Source: JAGOEX01 sp964630905
GTDB taxonomy: Bacteria; UBP6; UBA1177
NCBI GenBank assembly: GCA_964630905.1
Contig: CAZVWR010000011.1
Location: forward strand, 13,783-77,782
Length of the DNA: 64,000 nucleotides
Direction of reading: 5' to 3'
Shown here: positions 25,517-34,557 of the stretch, one piece after another
Numbering within the stretch: the first letter of the stretch is position 1
Layout: every line of letters begins with the position of its first letter
The notes under the pieces: model-generated
Told to the model about the DNA's origin: nothing
Database searches by the model: none
What the model saw: the letters and a program-made list of their open reading frames with translations, nothing else
Made by a program: the position numbers and the translations under genes

Positions 25517-25971
25517 TCAAAAGCACCGTTTTTTCTCATTGCTTCAAAAAGAGCGACACTGACGGCACTTGAAAGGTTGATGCTTCTCACTTTTGTGTCC
25601 ATGATGGGTAAAAACACGGTATTATCTTGATATTTTTGAAGTATTTCATCACTAAGCCCGAGACTTTCGCAACCGAAAACAAGGTGATCTCCCGGTTGAA
25701 AATCGGTCATGTCATATCTCTTTTTCCCTTTTTTTGAGAAAAAGTGCATTCTGCTTAAATCGTTATTTTCAAAATAATCCTGCACGCTTTCCCACAAAAT
25801 AACATCAACGAACTGCCAGTAGTCAAGTCCGGCTCTTTTGAGCATTGTGTCATCAATTGAAAAACCGAGCGGCTTAACAAGATGAAGCCGGCATTTTAAT
25901 GCGAGAACAGTTCTTGCGATGTTTCCGGTATTCTGCGGAATCTCAGGATTTATCAGAACAACATTGAACAT
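25495..25971 (-). CDS. trmL: tRNA (cytidine(34)-2'-O)-methyltransferase TrmL
   Basis: A 158-residue SPOUT-fold methyltransferase. NPEIPQNTGNIART at the N-terminus, FGCESLGLSDE and LPIMDTKVRSINLSSAVSVALFE at the C-terminus are the three SPOUT motifs that form the knotted SAM site. It 2'-O-methylates the wobble base of tRNA-Leu species in E. coli. CGGAG seven bases before the ATG supports the start. The end overlaps the GNAT gene on the other strand. Length is normal for the family. Confidence 0.5.
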   Translation of the reverse strand: MFNVVLINPEIPQNTGNIARTVLALKCRLHLVKPLGFSIDDTMLKRAGLDYWQFVDVILWESVQDYFENNDLSRMHFFSKKGKKRYDMTDFQPGDHLVFGCESLGLSDEILQKYQDNTVFLPIMDTKVRSINLSSAVSVALFEAMRKNGAFDQPSRFE

Positions 25972-26006
25972 TCAAACTCCGTTAAAAACACTCCTTTTTA
26001 ACTGTT

Positions 26007-26052
26007 TTTGCACAAAACACAATACCTGTTTTGAACAAATTTGCACAAAACA
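26007..26052. repeat. Direct repeat TTTGCACAAAACA, two copies
   Basis: The 13-base unit occurs at 26007-26019 and 26040-26052, 33 bases apart (about three helical turns), between trmL and rsgA upstream/downstream regions. CTGTTTT at 26026 also pairs with AAAACAG at the second copy. It could be a regulatory site for trmL, but nothing confirms it. Confidence 0.5.
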
Positions 26053-26117
26053 GATGGGGTGTTTTCCCAAAAAACCGCATTTGACAGCAAAAATTGATCT
26101 ATTCTGACCGCTGGAAT

Positions 26118-27212
26118 TTATCTGCCGAATTTTCCTTTTTCGCTTTTATTGAATTCTTTCACTTTTTTAGCGATCTCTTTTTCCCATTCTTTTTTCATCT
26201 GCTGTTTTGATTTCGTTTTCCGCTGCTCAAGAAGAGCCAGTTCCGCTTGCAGTGAAAGATAATTCTGATATCTTCCCTGATCAAGCTCTCCTGTTTCAAG
26301 TGCGTTGGCTATTGCGCAACCCGGTTCTCCATTGTGAGTACAGTCTGAGAATCTGCATTTTGACATGATGTCTTCAATGTCTTCAAAAACCGCAGAAATA
26401 CTTTCCTCTTCTCCCCAGAACTGAATTTCACGCATTCCGGGAGTATCAATAAGCATCGCTCCGTTATCCATGAGAAAAAGCTGTCTTGTCGTTGTTGTGT
26501 GCCGGCCTTTATGAACAGAATCGCTTATTTCGTTCACGCTCTGGATCTCTTTTCCAAGGAGCACATTCACGATTGTTGATTTGCCTACCCCTGAAGAACC
26601 GAGCAGAGCAACAGTTTTCCCGGCGATCAGATACGGCTTCAGTGTTTCAATGTGATTTTCCCTTGCTGAAACTGCGTGAACCGGCACACCGGGAGAAACG
26701 GTTTCAACTTCTGAAATGATTTCTTCAATATTTTCAAACAGATCTGATTTGTTAAGTATTACAACAGGTGACGCACCGCTATTCCATGCAAGTGTGAGAT
26801 ATCGCTCAATCCGTCGCAGATTATAGTTTTCGTCAAGCCCTGTCACGATGAAAACTGTGTCAATATTTGCAGCAACTATCTGTTCTTCAGTTATCCCGCC
26901 GCTTTTCCTCTTATTTGATCCGGCAACATTCCTTGAAAAACTGCTTTTCCGCTCAAGAACTGCATGAATTACAGCAAAATCATCTTCAACAGTTACAGCA
27001 ACCCAGTCACCCACAGCAGGAAAATCAGATCTTACAACTGCCTGATGAAGAAATTTGCCGGAAACACGGGCATGTATTTCGCCGTTTTCCATCATAACAG
27101 TGTAAAGTTCCTTCTGTTCGTTTATCACTCTTGCAGGAAGAAAACCCTGCTCCTCAAATTCATAAAACAATGCTTTAAAATATCCGTTAAACCCTAAATC
27201 ATTAATGTTCAT
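26118..27212 (-). CDS. rsgA: Ribosome small-subunit GTPase RsgA
   Basis: A 364-residue circularly permuted GTPase that checks the 30S decoding centre late in assembly. After an N-terminal OB-fold, the G4 motif NKSD comes first, then GSSGVGKST (G1) and DTPGMRE (G3). The C-terminal zinc region has CRFSDCTHNGEPGC. GAGGG eight bases before the ATG at 27212 fixes the start; a TTG at 27227 overlaps the ribosome site. Length is typical. It is followed by trmL after a short AT-rich gap. Confidence 0.5.
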   Translation of the reverse strand: MNINDLGFNGYFKALFYEFEEQGFLPARVINEQKELYTVMMENGEIHARVSGKFLHQAVVRSDFPAVGDWVAVTVEDDFAVIHAVLERKSSFSRNVAGSNKRKSGGITEEQIVAANIDTVFIVTGLDENYNLRRIERYLTLAWNSGASPVVILNKSDLFENIEEIISEVETVSPGVPVHAVSARENHIETLKPYLIAGKTVALLGSSGVGKSTIVNVLLGKEIQSVNEISDSVHKGRHTTTTRQLFLMDNGAMLIDTPGMREIQFWGEEESISAVFEDIEDIMSKCRFSDCTHNGEPGCAIANALETGELDQGRYQNYLSLQAELALLEQRKTKSKQQMKKEWEKEIAKKVKEFNKSEKGKFGR

Positions 27213-27421
27213 TATGTAAACCCTCAAAAATATAAGTTATTTAATTTACTAAATTTCTAATCCAGAAACAGGACTTCTTCAGACTGGAAACAGACTATAA
27301 ACCTACTCTTGCTTTACCAGACTCTCAGGAAGTTCACTGTTAAAAACATCACCCTCATCAAAACCTCCATACCAGCAACAATAACAGAAGGAATTTATCC
27401 CCGTTTTAATAATTGTCAATC

Positions 27422-27472
27422 AAAAAACCCTGAAATCTTCAAATACAAAATTGATTTGGAAAAGGGTTTTTT
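27422..27472 (-). terminator. Probable terminator downstream of maf
   Basis: Perfect 10-base arms AAAAAACCCT and AGGGTTTTTT enclose a loop that can partly pair itself. On the minus strand the stem ends in six T. It lies 32 bases after the maf stop. The remainder of 27228-27503 shows no gene I can support. Confidence 0.5.
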
Positions 27473-27503
27473 GGGTATTTATGGGTATAAATGCGGGTAT
27501 CGG

Positions 27504-28082
27504 TTATTTCAAGCCGTTAATAATATTGAGTTTCTGGAAATGTTCGATGACTTCACTGACCGGCAGTCCGATCACATTTGAATATGAGCCGTTGATGCTT
27601 TTCACCATAAAGGCGCCGATTCCCTGAACTGCATAAGCGCCTGCCTTGTCATAAGGTTCATCAGTGTCGCAGTAATCTGAGATCTCTTCACTTGAAAGTT
27701 TCTTGAATGTGACATCGCTTTTGACAAAAAATGTATCAACTGTGTCATTAAAAAATATTGCTACACCCGTGAAAACCGAATGAGTTCTGCCGCTTAGCTT
27801 TGATATCATATTTATCGCATCATCTTTGTCCGCCGGTTTATTTATGATCTCGTCATCAATGACAACTATCGTGTCGGCACTTAAGAGCGGAGTTTTTGTC
27901 CCGACGATATGAGCGACAGCATTTCCTTTCTGAAGAGCAAGCGAAACGACAACTTCCTGCGGAGTCAAGGCAGGATCAACTGTTTCATCGGTATCGGGTT
28001 TAATGATCTTCAGGTCAAAACCGAAACAGCCAAGAAGCTCCCGTCTCCTCGGAGAACCGGATGCAAGTATGAGATTTTTCAT
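27504..28082 (-). CDS. maf: Maf-family nucleoside triphosphate pyrophosphatase
   Basis: A 192-residue protein with the Maf signature LASGSPRRRELL at residues 5-16, SADTIVVID with the catalytic Asp, and the YDKAGAYAVQG motif. Such enzymes hydrolyse non-canonical or pyrimidine nucleotides (dTTP/UTP or modified bases) to monophosphates and have been linked to division arrest. The Arg/Tyr context suits the YhdE subgroup, though this is not certain. AGGAGG before the ATG is a strong ribosome site. It is a single-gene unit with its own promoter and terminator. Confidence 0.5.
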   Translation of the reverse strand: MKNLILASGSPRRRELLGCFGFDLKIIKPDTDETVDPALTPQEVVVSLALQKGNAVAHIVGTKTPLLSADTIVVIDDEIINKPADKDDAINMISKLSGRTHSVFTGVAIFFNDTVDTFFVKSDVTFKKLSSEEISDYCDTDEPYDKAGAYAVQGIGAFMVKSINGSYSNVIGLPVSEVIEHFQKLNIINGLK

Positions 28083-28106
28083 TCTTTCCTCCTGAAAAAA
28101 CTGTGA

Positions 28107-28135
28107 AATATGCCTTTTGTGGCGGTTTGTGTCAA
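28107..28135 (-). promoter_or_regulatory. Promoter of maf
   Basis: On the minus strand: TTGACA (28135-28130), 17-base spacer, CATATT (28112-28107), 24 bases before the start codon. Confidence 0.5.
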
Positions 28136-28165
28136 GATTTTAATTGTTTGCAAAAGTACGAAAGT

Positions 28166-28193
28166 TTGACTAATAAACAAAGCTGTTTAAACT
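28166..28193 (+). promoter_or_regulatory. Promoter of the AgmX-like lipoprotein/PilZ/NhaC operon
   Basis: TTGACT (28166-28171), 16-base spacer, TAAACT (28188-28193), 29 bases before the TTG start. It is back to back with the maf promoter. Confidence 0.5.
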
Positions 28194-28222
28194 TTAACGG
28201 GTAATTAAACGGAGGGTGTGTT

Positions 28223-29008
28223 TTGAAACTGAAACTGATACTTCTTTTTGCTGCTGCTTCTCTTTTCTTCTCCATTTTTTCCTGTGCAAGCAGTGAGGCA
28301 AAAGCAGAAAAAGCAAAATCTGAATCTGATCCGGAAATTGGCGAGGCATCGATGAAAGGTGGAGAAAGAGTGGCGATCAGAGGTTATACTGCAGACAAGG
28401 AAATGAACAAGAAAATGAAGCAGCTTGACCTTGAGATCATTGACTGCTACAAACAGTTCACACCGATTGGCAATGTATCAGATATGACGATAAAATACAA
28501 CATTATCATTGACGAGTCGGGATTTATTGAAAAAGCGTCATACAAAAGAGGGGCTTCTTCTTTTAACAAAATCGCTGAATGTATAGCAAAAGACATGAAA
28601 GAACTCCCGTTCAGGCCCGGAGAACTCAGAGAGCTTGACTACACCCTTGTTTTCAAGCCGCTCAAGCAGAAAAAGCAGGTCAATCCGGATGATAAAAGAT
28701 CAAAAATGATACTGTCGCTGTCTGAAATGAAAAAATTCAGAACTTGCTATGAAGAAGCAGCGGCTAAAGTTCCCGGAATAAGTGGAAATTTCACAATAAA
28801 ATTCATTGTCACAGAAGAAGGAAAAGCCGAAGATATGAAAATCACCGGCAACACTTTTCCCGATGCGAAAGTTCCTCTTTGTGTTGTGAAAAAGCTTTCA
28901 GAAACTTTTTTTCCGGAAGGGGAATCGGACGATTTTGTCGAAGTTACTTTCAAATATGTTTCGGCAAATCCTCCAAAAATGAGAAAATCGATGGATATTG
29001 ATATGTAA
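28223..29008 (+). CDS. Lipoprotein with two AgmX/PglI C-terminal-like domains
   Basis: The 261-residue product begins at a TTG placed six bases after GGAGGG. Signal peptide and lipobox IFSC (Cys21). Residues about 50-145 and 155-250 are two copies of one module: a conserved Cys (IIDCYKQ, FRTCYEE), a strand pair ending in a Gly turn (IDESGFIEKA, VTEEGKAEDM), and a second Cys followed by FxPxE (IAECIAK..LPFRPGE, VPLCVVKK..FFPEGE). This matches the AgmX/PglI C-terminal domain found in gliding and energy-transducer proteins of myxobacteria-like groups. It is probably periplasmic. Two domains without the usual FHA or TonB part is unusual. Confidence 0.5.
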   Translation: MKLKLILLFAAASLFFSIFSCASSEAKAEKAKSESDPEIGEASMKGGERVAIRGYTADKEMNKKMKQLDLEIIDCYKQFTPIGNVSDMTIKYNIIIDESGFIEKASYKRGASSFNKIAECIAKDMKELPFRPGELRELDYTLVFKPLKQKKQVNPDDKRSKMILSLSEMKKFRTCYEEAAAKVPGISGNFTIKFIVTEEGKAEDMKITGNTFPDAKVPLCVVKKLSETFFPEGESDDFVEVTFKYVSANPPKMRKSMDIDM

Positions 29009-29026
29009 TCTTGTCAGGAGATCAAA

Positions 29027-29410
29027 ATGAGCAAGAGAAAAATGAGCCGTGTCAATTTTAAAGTCGATGCGCTGATCAACTATAACGATATGAAAAAAGT
29101 TTGCAGCGTCAGGGACTTAAGCCTTTCAGGGATATATCTTGCAACAGATCTTGACATCTCTGTCGGAAAGATCGTGAACCTGACTGTAAAAATTATTTCA
29201 GACTCAACTGTGGGAGAAATAGAAATTACCGGAATTGTTGTAAGAAAAGATCACGACGGCCTTGCTCTGGAATTTTCCGACCTGCCGATCGATTCATATC
29301 TTTTTTTGAGGAATGTCGTTGTCTATAACAGCGGTGACCCTGAAGCGATAGATCAGGAGTACAGAAGACACCTCGCTTCAAGAAAAATGCGATCTCCCGG
29401 GGACTTATGA
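29027..29410 (+). CDS. PilZ-domain protein (c-di-GMP receptor candidate)
   Basis: A 127-residue single PilZ domain. RKMSRVNF carries the basic N-terminal motif, here an incomplete RxxxR, and DLSLSGIYL the D/NxSxxG motif near residues 37-42. The C-terminal half is a beta-barrel strand pattern. It should bind cyclic di-GMP, though the degenerate arginine motif lowers the certainty. Its stop overlaps the NhaC start (ATGA), so second-messenger control of the neighbouring transporter or of the lipoprotein upstream is possible; this is inference. Confidence 0.5.
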   Translation: MSKRKMSRVNFKVDALINYNDMKKVCSVRDLSLSGIYLATDLDISVGKIVNLTVKIISDSTVGEIEITGIVVRKDHDGLALEFSDLPIDSYLFLRNVVVYNSGDPEAIDQEYRRHLASRKMRSPGDL

Positions 29411-31080
29411 GATTTTTGAGATCTGAGTTCATATACAGTGCTGTTTTTGCCGCAATACTTTTTGCAATAATATTTCAGGGCGGGGCGACACTTTCAATAA
29501 TTCCTCCAGTCGTTGCGATAGGGCTCGCTTTCCTCACAAAACAGGTGATAATCTCTTTGTTCTGCGGTGTCTGGTCAGGGGCAGTTATAGTTCTCATGAA
29601 TAACGGCAATTCTTTAACATATTCATTTTTCTCAGGATTTTTAAAAACGATTGATAACTATGCCGTAAAAGGGCTTAATGATGAATCTCACATAATGATA
29701 GTTCTTTTTTCGCTTATGATCGGCGGAATGGTCGGCATAATAACAGCTTCCGGCGGAATGCACGGAATAGTTGCATCTCTTTCAAAAAGGACCGACACCC
29801 CTTCAAAATCACTTATCCTTACATGGGCGGCGGGGCTTTTCATTTTCTTTGACGATTACGCAAACACCCTCATTGTCGGAAATTCGATGCGTCCATTGAC
29901 CGACAGCCACAAAATAAGCCGCGAAAAGCTCAGTTTCATTGTTGATTCAACGACCGCTCCGGTGGCATCTGTGGCACTTTTAAGCACATGGGTCGGTTAT
30001 GAAGTGGGGCTGATAGGGGACGCTCTCAAGGCATCGGGGGTCCAAAGCGATCCCTACACTGTTTTCATATATTCCCTGCCATACAGATTTTATGCGATAC
30101 TGCTTCTTGTTTTCATTCCGGTATATGTTGTCATGAAAAGAGATTTCGGTCCGATGCTCAAGGCAGAAAAAAGAGCGGTGAAAGGCTTTGTTGAAGATGA
30201 CGGTTTAGAGCCTGAAGATTTCAATTCATTTAAAAAGATAGACCCTGCAAAATGCAGATGGTACACCGCCGCTATTCCGATAATCACATTGATTGTGGTG
30301 ACAGTTTCCGGAATAATTGTAAGCGGTTACTCGGCCTTTGAAGGTTCCGCTCCATCGTTAAAGGAGATCATTGCCTCCGCAGATTCTTTCCGTGTTCTGA
30401 TATGGGGATCTCTCCTCGGTTCGATTACAGCCGCTGTTTCAATGATACTTAACCGGACAGGTTCAGTTTCAACAGCCGTTTCATCATGGGTGGAAGGGGT
30501 TAAATCAATGGTGACGGCAGTGATAATTCTTGTCCTTGCATGGGCATTGAGTGCCGTTGTCACAGAGCTAAAGACCGCGGAATACATCTCTTTTCTGCTT
30601 TCAGGAACAATTCCTGTGTGGTCTTTACCGGCACTTGTGTTTGTTACAGCATCTATTGCGAGTTTTGCAACAGGGACATCGTGGGGAACCATGGCGCTTC
30701 TTTTCCCGACAGCTCTTCCTCTTGCCGTAACGATGGCTCAGAATGCTTCCATCAATTTAGAAACATTCATTTTTTCTGTAACCGGAGCGATCCTTACCGG
30801 TGCAATTTTCGGTGATCACTGCTCTCCGATCTCAGACACAACGATCATGTCAAGCATGTCATGCAGAGTAAGCCATATCGAACATGTGAGAACGCAGCTT
30901 CCGTATGCTTTTGCAATAGGTCTTGTTTCCCTTTTCTTCGGTTATCTTCCGGCAGGATTTTTTGTTAATCCGTTTGTTCTTATAATTGTTCAAATTGCTG
31001 TAATTATAATGATTTTTAGATATTTTGGAAAAAAAGCAAATAATGGCGAAAAAGGGGGTTTAAATGTTGACAGATTATGA
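29407..31080 (+). CDS. nhaC: NhaC-family Na+/H+ antiporter
   Basis: A 557-residue inner-membrane protein with about twelve hydrophobic segments. FIFFDDYANTLIVGNSMRP near 145-165 and GDHCSPISDTTIMSS near 470 are the paired motifs of the NhaC superfamily. It exchanges Na+ (or another cation or amine) for protons. The ATG overlaps the PilZ stop, and the 3' end overlaps the formate-THF ligase gene by 17 bases. Within NhaC relatives, some carry out malate/lactate or arginine/ornithine exchange, so the substrate is not fixed by sequence. Confidence 0.5.
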   Translation: MRFLRSEFIYSAVFAAILFAIIFQGGATLSIIPPVVAIGLAFLTKQVIISLFCGVWSGAVIVLMNNGNSLTYSFFSGFLKTIDNYAVKGLNDESHIMIVLFSLMIGGMVGIITASGGMHGIVASLSKRTDTPSKSLILTWAAGLFIFFDDYANTLIVGNSMRPLTDSHKISREKLSFIVDSTTAPVASVALLSTWVGYEVGLIGDALKASGVQSDPYTVFIYSLPYRFYAILLLVFIPVYVVMKRDFGPMLKAEKRAVKGFVEDDGLEPEDFNSFKKIDPAKCRWYTAAIPIITLIVVTVSGIIVSGYSAFEGSAPSLKEIIASADSFRVLIWGSLLGSITAAVSMILNRTGSVSTAVSSWVEGVKSMVTAVIILVLAWALSAVVTELKTAEYISFLLSGTIPVWSLPALVFVTASIASFATGTSWGTMALLFPTALPLAVTMAQNASINLETFIFSVTGAILTGAIFGDHCSPISDTTIMSSMSCRVSHIEHVRTQLPYAFAIGLVSLFFGYLPAGFFVNPFVLIIVQIAVIIMIFRYFGKKANNGEKGGLNVDRL

Positions 31081-32728
31081 AATTGCATCTTCCGTTAGTC
31101 CGCAACCCATTGAAAAAATTGCAGAAAAAATGGGTCTGAAAAGCGATCATGTCATCCCGTGGGGGAGAAATGTGGGGAAAATATGCCTCAAAGCTAAAGA
31201 TATGCACGAACCGAAGGCAAAAATGGTCCTTGTCACTGCGATGACACCCACTCCGGCAGGAGAGGGAAAAACCACTTTAAGCATCGGACTTTCCGAAGCT
31301 CTCAACAAGATAGGAAAAAGATCGATAGTAACTTTGAGAGAACCTTCGCTGGGTCCTGTTTTCGGAGTGAAAGGCGGTGCGGCTGGAGGAGGCTTTTCTC
31401 AAGTAATTCCGATGGATTCTATAAATCTTCATTTTACCGGCGACATCCATGCTGTCACTTCGGCACACAATCTTCTGACAGCACTTCTTGACAATGATTA
31501 CAGTCGAGTTGAGCAGAAATGTCTTCTTCCAAGAGAAATAATCTGGAACCGCGTTCTTGATATGAATGACAGAGCTTTAAGAAACATGGTTATCGGTCTT
31601 GGGAAAGATGCCGGAATGGTGAGAGAAAGCCGTTTTGACATCACAGCTTCCTCGGAAATAATGGCGATCCTCGGTCTGAGCAGGGATATGGCGGACCTTA
31701 AAAAAAGGTTGTCGAACATAATAATTGCAGAGACTAATGACGGGATTCCCTTGAGAGCCGGCGGACTTAATGCATCAGGTGCTCTGGCTATACTTCTAAA
31801 AGATGCTATAATGCCAAATCTTGTCCAGACTCTTGAAGGAAATCCGGCACTTATCCACACAGGGCCTTTTGCAAACATCGCCCACGGAACGAATTCTGTC
31901 ATAGCAACCGACATTGCAAGAAGATATGCCGACATGGTAGTAATTGAAGCCGGTTTCGGAAGTGATCTGGGTGCTGAGAAATTTTTTAATCTTGTAAGCA
32001 GATCGGAAGGAATGGTTCCGCCTGATGTTGTTGTCATAGTCGCAACAATAAGAGCTCTCAAATTTCATGGCGGAGTAAAGCTGAAATCTCTTACTGAGCC
32101 TAATGTTACGGCAGTGGAAAAAGGTTTTGCAAACCTTAAGAAACATATTGAGAACATGCAGTCCTTCAACCGTCCGGTCGTTGTCGCCCTGAACAGATTC
32201 GGCTCAGATACAGCACAAGAGATTGAAATCATTAAAGATCTTGTAAAAGAAGCCGGGTCACAGTGTTTTGAGGCAAATGTCTGGGCTGAAGGGGGCAGTG
32301 GCGGAATTGATCTTGCAAAAGCGGTCTATGAACTCAGTCAGGCATATCACGGTGAGATTAACTACACCTACTCATTAAAGGACGAACCTGTTGAAAAGAT
32401 TAGAAAAATAGCTAAGAATATATACGGTGCCAAAGATATTCATGTGCCAAGAAAAGTGGAAACCAAGATAGAACAGAGAAAAAAATGGGGGATATCGGAA
32501 GTCCCTGTCTGCATGGCAAAAACACAGTATTCCTTTTCCGATAATCCTGACATGAAAGGGAGACCCGAAAATTTCATACTTGAAATCTCAGACATAAAAT
32601 ATGCGGCAGGTGCAGGGTTCATGGTTGTCTATACCGGAGAGATAATGACAATGCCGGGACTTCCTGCAAAACCCGCGTCAGCTTTTATGGATATTGACGA
32701 AAACGGAAAGATAACAGGACTTTTCTAA
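31064..32728 (+). CDS. fhs: Formate-tetrahydrofolate ligase
   Basis: A 554-residue enzyme that makes 10-formyl-THF from formate, THF and ATP. The family P-loop TPTPAGEGKTT is at residues 61-71, followed by LREPSLGPVFGVKGGAAGGG and the GGLNASGA and FANIAHGTNS motifs. Length and motifs are complete. AAGGGGG before the ATG supports the start inside the end of nhaC. It supplies one-carbon units for purines or acts in reductive C1 metabolism. No other folate gene is adjacent. Confidence 0.5.
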   Translation: MLTDYEIASSVSPQPIEKIAEKMGLKSDHVIPWGRNVGKICLKAKDMHEPKAKMVLVTAMTPTPAGEGKTTLSIGLSEALNKIGKRSIVTLREPSLGPVFGVKGGAAGGGFSQVIPMDSINLHFTGDIHAVTSAHNLLTALLDNDYSRVEQKCLLPREIIWNRVLDMNDRALRNMVIGLGKDAGMVRESRFDITASSEIMAILGLSRDMADLKKRLSNIIIAETNDGIPLRAGGLNASGALAILLKDAIMPNLVQTLEGNPALIHTGPFANIAHGTNSVIATDIARRYADMVVIEAGFGSDLGAEKFFNLVSRSEGMVPPDVVVIVATIRALKFHGGVKLKSLTEPNVTAVEKGFANLKKHIENMQSFNRPVVVALNRFGSDTAQEIEIIKDLVKEAGSQCFEANVWAEGGSGGIDLAKAVYELSQAYHGEINYTYSLKDEPVEKIRKIAKNIYGAKDIHVPRKVETKIEQRKKWGISEVPVCMAKTQYSFSDNPDMKGRPENFILEISDIKYAAGAGFMVVYTGEIMTMPGLPAKPASAFMDIDENGKITGLF

Positions 32729-32729
32729 A

Positions 32730-33341
32730 TTGAAGAACAGCGAAAAGGAACTCATAAAGCTGGCTACTCTGGGAGACAAAAGAGCTTTCTGCGACCTTGT
32801 TTCCATGCACAGGGCGAAACTAAGGTCATTTTCAGTGAACATTGCATGCGGCAATGCAACCCTGGCTGATGACATTCTTCAGGAAGCACTTGTCAAGGCA
32901 TTCATTTCAATGAAGAATTTTGAACTCAGAGGTTCTTTCACAACATGGCTGTGGCGGATAATCAAGAATGAATTCATCAACTATCTCAGAGATCCTTCTA
33001 ATAAACTGGATACTTTTTCAATATCCACCGATGAAAAAGATATTGAGATCCCTGATCCGGAGAACAGCGAAAGCGAGATGATAAAATCAGATATCAGAGA
33101 AGAGGTGCACCGTCTTATTTCTCTGCTGCCTCTTAAGCTCAGGACTGCGGTTATTCTTGTTGACATTCAGGAAATGTGTTACGAGGAAGCGGCTGAAATA
33201 CTTGAAATTTCGCTGACAGCCCTTAAATCGAGAGTTTTCAAAGGAAGAAAAAAACTTGTAGAGATCGTAAATGGAAATGTTGACACTAAACAACTTTCTG
33301 CCGACCGATTCCGTTCAACAGACGATGAAGAGGAGGAGTGA
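32730..33341 (+). CDS. ECF-type RNA polymerase sigma factor
   Basis: A 203-residue sigma-70 family regulator with TTG start one base after the fhs stop. Region 2 (residues about 15-85) includes ADDILQEALVKAF and FTTWLWRIIKNEFINYLRD. Region 4 (about 125-180) has LPLKLRTAVILVDIQEMCYEEAAEIL and the recognition helix TALKSRVFKGRKKL. It is followed directly by a zinc-type anti-sigma factor (TGATG junction), the standard arrangement for cell-surface signalling. Probable targets are this operon and other envelope genes. Confidence 0.5.
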   Translation: MKNSEKELIKLATLGDKRAFCDLVSMHRAKLRSFSVNIACGNATLADDILQEALVKAFISMKNFELRGSFTTWLWRIIKNEFINYLRDPSNKLDTFSISTDEKDIEIPDPENSESEMIKSDIREEVHRLISLLPLKLRTAVILVDIQEMCYEEAAEILEISLTALKSRVFKGRKKLVEIVNGNVDTKQLSADRFRSTDDEEEE

Positions 33342-34036
33342 TGGACTGCAGGGAAATCGTTAAAGCGATTGATGAACAGATTGAACTTAATGAAAGCTCG
33401 TTTTTAAAACACATTTCAAGTTGTCAAAATTGTTCAAAATATTATGCATCTGCTCAGAAATTAAGAGACCTTTTCTCAAAATATGATAAAGCTCTTGATG
33501 ACAAAAACGGAGATGATTTTGACAATGCTCTTTTCATAAAACTTCAGTCATCCGCTGCTCAGGTTGACAGAAAAAAATTCAAACCCTTAATAATTCAGAT
33601 TGTTGCCGCTCTTTTTTTCACGGCACTTTTTTCAGTCGGGATTTTTTATTTTTCAGGAACCGGAAATGACGGATCCGAGCTTATTTCTTCAACGGAAACT
33701 GAACTTAATGAACCGGTAAGAATAGTTCTTGAGTACGAATCAGATCAGGATATTCAAGGGGTAGAAGTTTCTTTCATTCTCGATAAAGGGGTGAGGTTCT
33801 ATTCTCAAAATGAAAAATTCAGAAACCTTGACAGTTTCATCTGGAAAGGGGATCTCAAAAAAGGAAAAAATGAGATACCTTTTGTCGTTTCAGCAGTTGA
33901 AAAAGGGTCATGGAAAATAGTGACGGAAGCCCGTTTTGAAGGGATGAAGCACAGACATCTTATAACTTTCCAAACAGACGGTTCAAAAGTTGCCGTAGTT
34001 CTCTATAAACTGGAAAAATTATCAGATAACATATGA
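33341..34036 (+). CDS. Membrane anti-sigma factor with ZAS zinc finger
   Basis: A 231-residue protein. Residues 3-31 contain Cys3 and His24-x3-Cys28-x2-Cys31, the zinc-binding anti-sigma (ZAS) motif that binds ECF sigma factors. A single membrane helix lies near 83-105. The periplasmic domain after it reads like an Ig/beta-sandwich (VRIVLEYESD, GVEVSFILDKGVRF). AGGAGG four bases before the ATG at 33341 decides the start. It should hold the upstream sigma factor at the membrane until an envelope signal arrives. It overlaps the next gene by four bases (ATGA). Confidence 0.5.
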   Translation: MDCREIVKAIDEQIELNESSFLKHISSCQNCSKYYASAQKLRDLFSKYDKALDDKNGDDFDNALFIKLQSSAAQVDRKKFKPLIIQIVAALFFTALFSVGIFYFSGTGNDGSELISSTETELNEPVRIVLEYESDQDIQGVEVSFILDKGVRFYSQNEKFRNLDSFIWKGDLKKGKNEIPFVVSAVEKGSWKIVTEARFEGMKHRHLITFQTDGSKVAVVLYKLEKLSDNI

Positions 34037-34557
34037 AAATCATTGCTTTTGTTGCAATACTGCTTGTTTTGTCACCACTTGCCGCCAAAGATGGAAAGCC
34101 GTCAATATCAAGCAGAGTAAGATTTGAAAAAGGACTTTCAGAAAGCACTATATCGGGATGGGAGAAAGAATTTTTTAAAATATCAGAAGATGTTCTGGAA
34201 GCTCCGGATGAAATTGCCGATATCGAAGAGATCCCCGACATTGATACGGTAAAAAAGATTAAAAAGGTTCTCCATCCAAAAAAGAGAACAGTCATACGCA
34301 GTCAAAATAAAATTGAGAGTGATACTTTGCCGGATATTGCCGGCACTCAAAAAGAAGCAGTCCCTCAACCTGTTGAAAAAATTGAAAAAAAACCTGATGT
34401 CAAACAACCTTTGACTGAAATGGAAGTTGAAAAAACAGAAGAGGTCCCCGATAATGTTGAAGATGATGTTGACAGAAGCGAAAGAATGAGAAAAATGAAA
34501 GAATTGCTCAGAAAGAGAAAGGGGAAGGGCAGAATTGAAGACAGAAGGGTTTACTGA
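34033..34557 (+). CDS. Secreted Glu/Lys-rich hypothetical protein
   Basis: A 174-residue protein with an 18-residue signal peptide (cleavage near LAAKD), no lipobox and no domain I recognise. Most of it is a charged, low-complexity segment (residues about 55-170) that may be disordered, ending in a run of basic residues. It overlaps the anti-sigma gene by four bases and the barrel gene by 23, so it belongs to the sigma operon. It may be a periplasmic connector, but there is no direct evidence. Confidence 0.5.
   Translation: MKIIAFVAILLVLSPLAAKDGKPSISSRVRFEKGLSESTISGWEKEFFKISEDVLEAPDEIADIEEIPDIDTVKKIKKVLHPKKRTVIRSQNKIESDTLPDIAGTQKEAVPQPVEKIEKKPDVKQPLTEMEVEKTEEVPDNVEDDVDRSERMRKMKELLRKRKGKGRIEDRRVY

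Noticed and set aside
27309..27581. 90-codon frame on the plus strand
   Set aside because: It spans the probable maf terminator and the 3' end of maf on the other strand, has no ribosome site and no recognisable protein pattern.
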